A stretch of DNA of 64,000 nucleotides from CAZWSX01 sp964636985 (GTDB lineage: Bacteria; Planctomycetota; Planctomycetia; Pirellulales; Pirellulaceae). The stretch is taken from positions 1 through 64,000 of the forward strand of contig CAZWSX010000016.1 of NCBI GenBank assembly GCA_964636985.1, given 5' to 3'. The position numbers and the translations under genes were made by a program. Within the stretch, counting starts at the first letter, position 1; each line of letters starts with the position of its first letter. This document shows positions 46,261-53,802 of the stretch, in pieces. A model generated the notes under the pieces. That model saw nothing but the letters and a program-made list of their open reading frames with translations. It was not told the origin of the DNA and did not search any database.

Positions 46261-47127
46261 ATGCTGGCAGCGCTCAAGCGTTTGTTCAGGCCCCGTTCGC
46301 CGATCAGTCCCGCCGAACAAAAGGTACTCGACGAGTTCTCGCGCGAGCTCGACATGGTCGCTCGGCGCGTGCCAATGATCAAGCGTTACCGCCGTGTGCG
46401 CCCCTACCTGCGCGCGTTCAGCCAGGCGGGAATCGACTTCAAGATGATCATCTACCATTACGAATCCCAAAAGTGGTTCGATCAGGACTTCACCGATGCC
46501 GTCCTGGTCAACGCCGGCGAGTGCAACCTGGTGAAGCCAGGCGACACAGTCTTCGACCTGGGCTGCAACTCGGGATTCATTAGCGCATGGCTTGCCAAGA
46601 GAGTTGGCGCGGCGGGCAAAGTCGTCGCGTTCGATCCCTTTCCGTGGAACACGCTAGCCACCCGCTACACGGCACTTCTGAACGATTGCACGAACGTGGA
46701 GTGCCACACGGTGGGCATCGCCGGCGAAGCCAAAGAGATCTCGATTCCCTACGTCGACGCGACGATCTACGGTCGCAAAGGCGTTCCGCAATCGCGGCAC
46801 TTCACGGCCAAGCTGTTGCCGCTGGATGCATTTGCTCACTATCGGCCGAACTTCATCAAGGTCGATATTGAAGGGGCCGAGCGCGAACTGCTGGCCGGAG
46901 CATCGACGATCCTCTCGCAAAAGCCCCGCGCGCAGTGGCTGTTCGAGATGCACAACGACTTTATCGAAGCCGCCGGCGGCGATCCCGATCAAGTTGGCCG
47001 AGACCTGCTGACTCACGGCTACACCGTGCGGCTGCACCATGCGAAGGTCGGGCCGCTATTCAATGCGACCGACCACATTCCCAAGAGTTCCGGCCTGTTT
47101 GCGCTTTCAGAAGAGAAGGCGGCGTAG
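46261..47127 (+). CDS. FkbM-family SAM-dependent methyltransferase
   Basis: A protein of 288 aa. SAM motif I is VFDLGCNSGFISAWLAKRVG (~102-121), then VVAFDPFPWNTLATR and the FkbM hallmark FIKVDIEGAERELLAGAS (~198-216). These enzymes O-methylate sugars or small hydroxyl acceptors. GAGG lies upstream of the ATG at 46261. It stands alone; its 3' end meets a tandem palindromic repeat. Confidence 0.87.
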   Translation: MLAALKRLFRPRSPISPAEQKVLDEFSRELDMVARRVPMIKRYRRVRPYLRAFSQAGIDFKMIIYHYESQKWFDQDFTDAVLVNAGECNLVKPGDTVFDLGCNSGFISAWLAKRVGAAGKVVAFDPFPWNTLATRYTALLNDCTNVECHTVGIAGEAKEISIPYVDATIYGRKGVPQSRHFTAKLLPLDAFAHYRPNFIKVDIEGAERELLAGASTILSQKPRAQWLFEMHNDFIEAAGGDPDQVGRDLLTHGYTVRLHHAKVGPLFNATDHIPKSSGLFALSEEKAA

Positions 47128-47133
47128 GTGATC

Positions 47134-47211
47134 GGGTGGCACTGGCGTCCCTAAGACGCCAGCGTTAGTTGGTGCGCGCCCACTGGCGTCTTTAGGACGC
47201 CAGTGCCACCC
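47134..47211. repeat. tandem palindromic repeat, family B (ACTGGCGTC)
   Basis: GGGTGGCACTGGCGTCC at 47134-47150 is the inverse of GGACGCCAGTGCCACCC near 47195-47211. Each half also folds on itself (ACTGGCGTC-CCTAA-GACGCCAG and ACTGGCGTC-TTTAG-GACGCCAGT). It separates two convergent genes (FkbM and bioB) and may end transcription both ways. A second copy lies at 55152-55226. Confidence 0.8.
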
Positions 47212-47227
47212 AACCAAACTAGCTTTG

Positions 47228-48259
47228 CTACTCGGCGACTTCTTCGGTCTTGCTGATCACGAAGCCCATCTCTTCGATCATCTTGTAGTCGGCGGCGGGG
47301 GCTTGGCCCTTCGTCGTGAGATAATCGCCGACGAATAGCGAATTTGCCGCGTACAGGCCGAGCGCTTGCAAGCTTCCTAAGTGGATCTCTCGTCCGCCGG
47401 CGATGCGAATCTCGCTCTTAGGATTGGCCATGCGGAACAGGGCCAAGGCCTTCAAACAGTAGCGCGGAGTCAAGCGATTCGACAATTCGAGCGGCGTGCC
47501 GTCGATCGCGTTCAAAAAGTTAAGCGGGATCGATTCGGTGCCGAGGTCGCGCAGTTCGAACGCCATCCGTACGACGTCTTCGTCCTGCTCGCCCATGCCG
47601 ATGATGCCGCCCGAGCAGAGCTTCATTCCGGCCGAGCGAACTGCCTTGAGCGTGTCGACTCGGTCCTGATACGTGTGGGTCGAACAGATCTCTTTGTAGT
47701 ACTCGGGGCTGGTGTTGAGGTTGTGGTTCACCTTGTCGACACCGCATGCCGCCAACCGCTGCGCTTGCTCGGGCGTGAGAAGCCCCAGGCATGCACAGAC
47801 GTCGAGGTCGTACTTGGCCTTGATTTCGGGGACGATCTTTTCGACCGCGGCCATTTCGCGCTCACTCGGCCCGCGCGCCGAGATGACGATGCAGTAGGTG
47901 CGCGATTGCCGCTCCGCCGCCACGCGTGCGCCGTCGAGCAGCTTGTCGCGGCTCAGCAGGTTGTATTTTGGGATCTCGGCGGTCGAGACCTTCGATTGCG
48001 AGCAATAGCCGCAATCCTCAGGGCACAAGCCGCTCTTGGCGTTCATCAAGAAGTAAAGCTGGACCTGGTTGCTCCAGTAGCGGCGGCGGATTGTGTAGGC
48101 CGCTGCCATCAGATCAAGAACTTGCTCGTCGGGAGCGCGAAGGATCGCCAGGCCTTCGTCAAAGTTGAGCGTGTAGCCGCTCAGGATTCGCTCGGCCAGG
48201 TTGGCCCAGCTGCCAAAGGGGATCGTGGTCGACGTTTCCGAGACAATCGTGGCGGACAT
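47228..48259 (-). CDS. bioB: biotin synthase
   Basis: A protein of 343 aa, the usual length. The radical-SAM cluster motif is CPEDCGYC, followed by SQSKVSTAEIPKYNLL, ISARGPSE (SAM region), CACLGLL, NLNTSPEYY and GIIGMGEQDED, with ISARGREIHLGS-like GGREIHLGSLQ late. It inserts sulfur into dethiobiotin. It is useful to accB biotinylation in the same window. ATG 48259 is preferred over an upstream TTG. No terminator is clear except the repeat at 47134. Confidence 0.96.
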   Translation of the reverse strand: MSATIVSETSTTIPFGSWANLAERILSGYTLNFDEGLAILRAPDEQVLDLMAAAYTIRRRYWSNQVQLYFLMNAKSGLCPEDCGYCSQSKVSTAEIPKYNLLSRDKLLDGARVAAERQSRTYCIVISARGPSEREMAAVEKIVPEIKAKYDLDVCACLGLLTPEQAQRLAACGVDKVNHNLNTSPEYYKEICSTHTYQDRVDTLKAVRSAGMKLCSGGIIGMGEQDEDVVRMAFELRDLGTESIPLNFLNAIDGTPLELSNRLTPRYCLKALALFRMANPKSEIRIAGGREIHLGSLQALGLYAANSLFVGDYLTTKGQAPAADYKMIEEMGFVISKTEEVAE

Positions 48260-48395
48260 CAGCAAGGATTCTCGAGGATGAACGGCTTAAGGGGGCGATG
48301 ACGTCCATTCGACGCAAGCGAGTCCCCTCTGGTACAATTAACGTTAGGTTCGGCCGTAAAGCCAACCGAATTTACCACAAGGGCAAAGGTTTGTC

Positions 48396-48974
48396 GTGAC
48401 GCGATACATCGTAAGGATCAGCGTTTTAGGAGTCGTGGGGCGGTTTTCCTCGCATGAACCTGCTCGATTGTCACGCGGGGCGCGGGTAGTCTGTCGAACC
48501 GTCCGCGGGCTGGAGATGGGGCAAGTTCTCAGCGTCGACGAACTGACGAGCCATACAGATCCCGATCAGCCTCGCCCTCGCTGCGACGGCGAGCTCCTTC
48601 GTAAGGTTACGGTCGAAGACGATCTGCTGCTGGCTCGTCTCGAACGTCGCCGCGGCGAAGCGTATCAGGCGTGTGCCGATCTGCTGCGCGAGCGCGGCCT
48701 TTCGGACGTCTTGCTCGACGTCGAGCATTTGCTCGATGGGCGAACGCTCTACTTCTACTTCCTCGGCGAGGTGTCGCCTGCGTGTAACGAACTGACGGCC
48801 GAACTCGCGGCGGCCTACGAGTCGGAGGTCAAGTTCAGCCAGTTCGCCGATACGCTCGAACACGGCTGCGGTCCCGGCTGCGGAACCGAAGAAGCGGCAG
48901 GGCAGGGGTGCGGCACCAGTGGCGGCTGCAGCAGCTGCGCGATCAGCGCCGCTTGCGGTGTGAAGAAGCACTAA
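48396..48974 (+). CDS. PSP1/RicT-like protein with cysteine-rich C-terminal tail
   Basis: A protein of 192 aa. The PSP1 pattern is clear: ARVVCRTVRGLEMGQVLS (~28-46), a LRKVTVEDDLLLARLERRRG helix, LSDVLLDVEHLLDGRTLYFYFLG and TAELAAAYESEVKFSQFAD. RicT (YaaT), a PSP1 family member, works in the Ric complex with Fe-S cofactors. Residues ~157-190 hold eight Cys in a Gly/Ser-rich run (HGCGPGCG...GCGTSGGCSSC...AACG), suggesting metal or Fe-S binding. GTG 48396 is the start. The stop overlaps the next convergent gene by 4 bases. Confidence 0.8.
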   Translation: MTRYIVRISVLGVVGRFSSHEPARLSRGARVVCRTVRGLEMGQVLSVDELTSHTDPDQPRPRCDGELLRKVTVEDDLLLARLERRRGEAYQACADLLRERGLSDVLLDVEHLLDGRTLYFYFLGEVSPACNELTAELAAAYESEVKFSQFADTLEHGCGPGCGTEEAAGQGCGTSGGCSSCAISAACGVKKH

Positions 48975-49699
48975 CGCGAGTTGTCTAGAGCGCGAACGAT
49001 GGCGCCTGCCAAATTGCGCGCGAGTACCGGTAGAGCGACCACTTCCGCGACACCGTAACTCTTGGCAAGCTCAACTTCCTGAGGGCGCGGGAAGTGGACC
49101 ATGGCAACGATGGCGGCGGACGGGAACTGGTCTCTCGTCTTTGCAAGAGAAGCCTGGCCTTGCTGCAAATGCAAGTCGCCGTCGGACCATAGCACCAGTT
49201 CGATCGATTCGCCGTCGGGGGGCAAAGCCAGTCCCAGAGACCCCACAAGAGACGTCAAAGCCTCGCGCGTCTCGTACACTGATGCCACGATCGCTGTGCG
49301 TATTCCTGCCAGACGATCAACTATTTGTGGAGGAATCGACGCCGCTTCAATTTGCTCAGCGATGGATGCCGTTGCAGGCAAGCGTGATTGATCGGCCAGG
49401 GTCTCTAACCACGCTGGCAGCTCCATCAGCCGGATGCGCTCCACGCCGGGCAGCGGTTGGCCAGTCCGCATTTCTCCCTCGGACCAGGTTCCGTATGCCA
49501 CACATAAACGAGCGAGTGGAAATCGCTTCCGCCAGGCTTCAACCGTCTCGCGCGGCCACGTTCCAGGATGGTCCTGGCGGAAGATAATCGTCTGCGGTTC
49601 ACGATCGTTCGACGACAAAACTGGCAGCGAGTTCACACGAACAAACTCGATACCTTCAACGTCGATCGCGGGAAAGTCGCCAACCAGCCAGGCAATCAT
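48971..49699 (-). CDS. protein of unknown function, possibly two receiver-like domains
   Basis: A protein of 242 aa without signal or membrane segments. Two alternating alpha/beta halves can be seen: ~1-95 (MIAWLVGDFPAIDVEGIEFV, RLCVAYGTWSEGE) and ~130-240 (RTAIVASVYETREALTSLVG, IELVLWSDGDLHLQQGQASL, AAIVAMVHFPRPQEVELAKS, VVALPVLARNLAGAIV). The second half resembles a response-regulator receiver fold, but the phosphorylation Asp is unclear. It is 18 bases after the HTH-EIIA gene on the same strand, so the two are likely co-expressed. No family is named. Confidence 0.6.
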   Translation of the reverse strand: MIAWLVGDFPAIDVEGIEFVRVNSLPVLSSNDREPQTIIFRQDHPGTWPRETVEAWRKRFPLARLCVAYGTWSEGEMRTGQPLPGVERIRLMELPAWLETLADQSRLPATASIAEQIEAASIPPQIVDRLAGIRTAIVASVYETREALTSLVGSLGLALPPDGESIELVLWSDGDLHLQQGQASLAKTRDQFPSAAIVAMVHFPRPQEVELAKSYGVAEVVALPVLARNLAGAIVRALDNSR

Positions 49700-49717
49700 C
49701 GCGGCACTCGTAAGACA

Positions 49718-50428
49718 TCATTCACTCAAAAACAGCCGTTCTTCTGCCGCCAGCACCGCGTCGAGTGCGGCTCGTGAACTCTCGGCGGCTCGCAGGTCCG
49801 TCAGGAATGTCGAGTCATTAAGCAGGCGAGTCAATCGCGAAAGGGTCCGCAGGTGACCGGCGTCGGTGACCGAGCATATCAAAAAGAAGATATCGGTCAG
49901 CCGTCCCTTGCCATCGCCAAAGGGTAAGGGCTGGTGCGTGCGAACGAGCGCGACGAACGGTTGGGCCAAAATCGTCGCCATGGGTCGTCGCGGGTGAAGC
50001 AAAGCGACGCCGATATCCAGGGCCGTGCTATGCAAATTTTCCCGGGCCAGAACCGCTTCCTTCATTTTCTCTGGGTCCCAAAGCAAGCCCGTGTTCGCGG
50101 CCAGTTGGACGATATCGTTGATTAACGACGACTTCGTGCGGGCGTCGAGCGGGACGGCGACGGCTTCGAGCGGAATCAACTCGGCCAGCGTCTCCGCTGA
50201 ATCCGGCGAGGCCTTGGCAGCCACCGCTTCTACATGCGTCAGTGCTTCTTCGTCGCCCAGGCCCAAACGCTCTTCGAGCCAGTGGTGCAATTCAGCCTCG
50301 TTGAATCGCCACTGGCCTCCTAGCCGCCGAGCGGGCAAGTGCCCTCGCTCGGCCAGTCGCAGGGCCTGTTGCGGCGATAAGTGCAGATAATCAGCCGCTT
50401 CTTCCAGATTGAGGTTTCCTCCCGACAT
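49718..50428 (-). CDS. HTH (MerR/excisionase-type) domain fused to a PTS EIIA(Ntr)-like domain
   Basis: A protein of 236 aa. Residues ~5-50 are an excisionase-type winged helix (LNLEEAADYLHLSPQQALRL, GQWRFNEAELHHWL). Residues ~88-236 fit EIIA of the nitrogen-PTS (PtsN) type: KSSLINDIVQLAANTG, ...LLHPRRP with the candidate phospho-His, and LTDIFFLICSV. PtsN proteins regulate rather than transport. The fusion would link phospho-relay state to DNA binding. ATG 50428 is preferred over a TTG at 50437. It is upstream of the unknown gene at 48971 and divergent from the Mur-like pair. Confidence 0.82.
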   Translation of the reverse strand: MSGGNLNLEEAADYLHLSPQQALRLAERGHLPARRLGGQWRFNEAELHHWLEERLGLGDEEALTHVEAVAAKASPDSAETLAELIPLEAVAVPLDARTKSSLINDIVQLAANTGLLWDPEKMKEAVLARENLHSTALDIGVALLHPRRPMATILAQPFVALVRTHQPLPFGDGKGRLTDIFFLICSVTDAGHLRTLSRLTRLLNDSTFLTDLRAAESSRAALDAVLAAEERLFLSE

Positions 50429-50669
50429 GTTTAACAACTCTCAATGACTTAATACCAGCGTTGCTAGCACCGAAAACCGAAGCGCGGTTGACTCGCGATT
50501 CGAAATGGGGAGAATTTCACTCTTGTTGCGATGGAAACATCGGGCATGGATGCTCGGCTGGTTACCACTAACCATCACGTTTCAGCAACAACGCCGGATG
50601 TCGAGCCGCTCGGAACAGAGGCTCGATCCGACGTGATCGCCACGATTTTCCAAGGCAGGGAGGCCAAGG

Positions 50670-52205
50670 ATGCGTGCTACTCCGTCTCGTGTGCGTCGCA
50701 CCGCTCAATTCTCGCTACGCGAAATTCTACCCGACGCACGCTGGCTCGGGACCGACGACATTCATATCGGAGCCTGCGCCTCCGATGCCCAGCACATTCG
50801 TCCAGGCGATTTATTCGTCGCGGTTGTCGATAAAGACGGCGATGGCCACGACGCGGCCGAAATTGCCGTCAACCGTGGAGCTTCGGCCCTGCTCGTCGAA
50901 CGGATGTTGCCGCTCGATGTGCCCCAGTGCGTGGTTGCCGATACGCGAGTCGCCTTTGGCCGGGTTTGCCAGGCACTGGCGGGACAACCGACCGACAACC
51001 TGTTCACCGTCGGAATTGCCGGGGCACACGGCAAGACCAGCGTCTCGCTGCTTGTAGCGGCTGTTTTGAATCATCGCCGCAGCGGCGTGGGAGTTGCAAC
51101 CAGCCTCGCCTTTTCCGACTCTCGCGTTTCGACTCCTTCGACCACCGACACCGTCACGCCGCCGCAATTGGCCGACTTGCTGGCCCGCACCAAAGTAAAC
51201 GGCTGCAAGCATGCCGTTGTCGAACTGACGGCCGAAACCCTGGCCCAGCGCTTCGCCACCGGCGTCAAACTCGATATCGCCGTCCTGACCAACTTGAGCG
51301 ATCGAGACACGGATCGCTTTGGCTCGGCCTCGAACGAACGCGAAATTCAGCTGCGACTTTTGGAACTGGTGAAGGCCAAGGGAACGCTTGTCCTGAATGC
51401 TGACGATCCGCGCACGCGCCGATTGCTCGACCGTGCCGAGCGGCCACTCCTCACGTTCGGCATGTCGCCGAGCGCAGACGTGCGGGCCGAAATTGTCGAG
51501 CGTTCTCCCTCCGAGCAAATGTTCTACCTCTCAGCTGGCGAAGAAATGGTTCCCGTGCGAACCAAAATCGTTGGCGATGCCCACGTGATGAATTGCCTCG
51601 CAGCGGCGACAGTCGGCCTGCTGCATGGTGTGCCGCTGACGAAAATCGCCCGCGGACTCGAATCGGTCGATGCCATTCCCGGCCGGCTTGATCGCGTCGA
51701 ATGCGGACAAGAGTTCAGCCTCTACATCGACGAGGCCCGCAATCCTGCCGCTTTGGCCTCGGCGCTGCGAACGGCACGGCAACTCACATCAGGCCGCGTG
51801 TGGTGTCTCCTGTCGGCACCAGGCGAACTCGATCGCGCGGGCCAGGCCGAGATGGGGACCGTGGCCGAACGGCTGGGACATTCGCTTGTTTTGACCAGCG
51901 AAGGAGCGGCCACGGGGGATTCGCTCGAACTTGCTCATCGATTGCTGGATGGTATTAAGCAACCAGGCAAGGCCCAAGTCATTCCCGATCGCACAAAGGC
52001 GATCGCTTGGGTGCTCGAGCGGGCTCGACCAGGCGACGTCGTCATCGTGGCTGGGATGGGGCACCGCGGTTACAAGGAATCGCCGCGGCGGAAATCGCTG
52101 GTCGATGACTTTGTGCTGTGCCGCCGCTGGCTCTACGACACCAAAAACCAAACACCCAAAATTATTCCCTTTCCGAATCTCGATCAACGGGCTCGTGGCG
52201 CATAG
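50670..52205 (+). CDS. MurE-like Mur ligase family protein with altered active-site motifs
   Basis: A protein of 511 aa with the three Mur ligase domains. The order resembles MurE: RPGDLFVAVVDKDGDGHDAA (N-terminal), P-loop GIAGAHGKTS (~116), TNLS, NADDPRTRRLL, IPGRLDRVE and late VIPDRTKAIAW. Several canonical features are changed: the EVSSH-type segment reads ELTAE (~185), the DHLDYHG-type segment reads DRDTDRFG, the DYAHTPD-type segment reads DEARNPA, DNPR reads EGAA, and GKGHE reads GMGHR. Catalysis in the classic way is therefore doubtful. GGGAGG lies upstream of the ATG. It is 112 bases before a second Mur-like gene. Confidence 0.8.
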   Translation: MRATPSRVRRTAQFSLREILPDARWLGTDDIHIGACASDAQHIRPGDLFVAVVDKDGDGHDAAEIAVNRGASALLVERMLPLDVPQCVVADTRVAFGRVCQALAGQPTDNLFTVGIAGAHGKTSVSLLVAAVLNHRRSGVGVATSLAFSDSRVSTPSTTDTVTPPQLADLLARTKVNGCKHAVVELTAETLAQRFATGVKLDIAVLTNLSDRDTDRFGSASNEREIQLRLLELVKAKGTLVLNADDPRTRRLLDRAERPLLTFGMSPSADVRAEIVERSPSEQMFYLSAGEEMVPVRTKIVGDAHVMNCLAAATVGLLHGVPLTKIARGLESVDAIPGRLDRVECGQEFSLYIDEARNPAALASALRTARQLTSGRVWCLLSAPGELDRAGQAEMGTVAERLGHSLVLTSEGAATGDSLELAHRLLDGIKQPGKAQVIPDRTKAIAWVLERARPGDVVIVAGMGHRGYKESPRRKSLVDDFVLCRRWLYDTKNQTPKIIPFPNLDQRARGA

Positions 52206-52317
52206 CGGATTGTGACGCTTGTTCCGTCCAGCACGACGAGCCAAATAGGCAAACGAAGACTGAATGGAGCGGTTGCATTTGTTTTGCGACTTACGCTTCA
52301 GTACTTCGTAGCTGCGG

Positions 52318-53703
52318 ATGGACTTACCGATGAACGCACTCTCAATCGACGACTTAGTAAAAACGACGGGCGGTCCCTTGCGCCTAGCCGCGATGCCGCC
52401 TGTTGACGGTAAGTTCTCTATGCTCGGCCGTAGCGTCGGGCATAGCAGCCTCGTCCGCCCGGGCGATCTGTATTGGGATTTTCCCGATGCAAAGTCGCGT
52501 AACAGCATGGTCGAAGAGGCTTTCGCTCGCGGTGCCCGGGGTGTTGTTTCCGAACGGGTCGTCGAGCCTTGGGCGGGCGGCTTCTCGGTTCAAGTGGAGT
52601 GTGCTGCGACCGCGATCGAACAAATGGTGCGGGTAGCGACTTCGCGCTTTGGCGGAATCCTCATCGGCGTTATCGGCCCTTGCGGCAAAACGATCGTCGG
52701 CGAACTGGTTCACCAGGTCCTTGGTCACACCTTTCGCGGACAGGAACCCGCCCGCGGAAATCAATCGCTCCTGGATGGCGGCGACCCTCACCACACCAGT
52801 TTTTGGACCCACGCGGCCTCACTGTCGACGGGCTGCGAATTCGCCGTCGTCGAATTTCCCGACAGCGATACGCAAATGCTAACGCGACAACTCGCCGCTG
52901 TTTCGCCGAAGATTTTGATTCTCACGGGGTGGCCGACGGGCGTCGATCCGAAGGCATTCACTTCCGCGTTGTCTACGGACACCTGGGTCTTTGCCTCCGG
53001 CGACGACATCCAGTCGCGAAGAAATCTTGCCCGCCGGGATCGAACGATTTGGTACGGCCGCAACGGCGACAACGATGTGGTTCCGCAGCGTGTTCAAGCC
53101 GAAGACGACTCGTTGACTGTGTCGGTCGAGGGAATCGATCTGCGGTTGCCCGTTCATGGTCGCCAGTACGTCGACGCGGCGCTGGCCACGTTTGCCGTCG
53201 GACGATTGTTCGCGTTGTCTGCAGAAGACATGGTGTCGGCCATGTCCCGCTTCGCCTGCCCTCGGCATCGTTGCGAGGTCGTGCGATCGGGCGATTGGAT
53301 CGTCGTGAACGACTCGTCCAAGGTGGCTCGCTCGACGCTGCTGGCGTCGTTCGATGCTGCACGCGAAATGTCGTCGCCCGGCCGGCGTATCGTCGTCTTA
53401 GGTGGGCTTGAGCAGCAAGGGGAATTGGCGACGCATCAAATCGCACGCGAGGCGGGGCAAGCTGCCGTTACGCGTTGCGGGGCTCACTTGCTCGTCGTTT
53501 GCGGCCAAGAAGGTAGTGTGGTGCGCGAGGCGGCTTTGGCGGCGGGAATGCCAGAACATCGCATTTGCGCCGTCGCGGAACCGCTGCATGCTGTCGAGGT
53601 TGTAAGGCAGTGGGCTCGTCCAGGCGACGTAGTTCTCGTCAAGGGCCAACCCGAGGAGGTCTTCTCGTCGGTGGCCGATCAATTAGTCGCCATCGGCCAT
53701 TAA
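52318..53703 (+). CDS. MurF-like Mur ligase family protein with altered active-site motifs
   Basis: A protein of 461 aa with Mur ligase architecture closest to MurF: N-terminal LVRPGDLYWDF, P-loop GVIGPCGKTI (~117), late RRIVVLGGLEQQGELATHQI and RPGDVVLVKGQP. The usual TNIGxAHLxxFGS reads LTGWPTGVDPKAF, the DSYNANP-type segment reads NDSSKVARSTL, and KGSR reads KGQP. As with the gene before it, ligation is uncertain. ATG 52318 or 52330 is the start; no strong ribosome site is seen. It is followed by pfk after 99 bases. Confidence 0.78.
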   Translation: MDLPMNALSIDDLVKTTGGPLRLAAMPPVDGKFSMLGRSVGHSSLVRPGDLYWDFPDAKSRNSMVEEAFARGARGVVSERVVEPWAGGFSVQVECAATAIEQMVRVATSRFGGILIGVIGPCGKTIVGELVHQVLGHTFRGQEPARGNQSLLDGGDPHHTSFWTHAASLSTGCEFAVVEFPDSDTQMLTRQLAAVSPKILILTGWPTGVDPKAFTSALSTDTWVFASGDDIQSRRNLARRDRTIWYGRNGDNDVVPQRVQAEDDSLTVSVEGIDLRLPVHGRQYVDAALATFAVGRLFALSAEDMVSAMSRFACPRHRCEVVRSGDWIVVNDSSKVARSTLLASFDAAREMSSPGRRIVVLGGLEQQGELATHQIAREAGQAAVTRCGAHLLVVCGQEGSVVREAALAAGMPEHRICAVAEPLHAVEVVRQWARPGDVVLVKGQPEEVFSSVADQLVAIGH

Positions 53704-53802
53704 AGCCGCGCGAAGTCTCGCCGCAATCCAACGTTGCGCGCTGGCAGTAGGATCGCGAACCGTTAGAATCGGACGAGCTTCTCTTCTTGTGAGCAACTCG
53801 TC

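Noticed and set aside
47134..47211. CRISPR array
   Set aside because: There are only two similar units, they are inverse to each other and fold as hairpins, and no spacers or cas genes are present.
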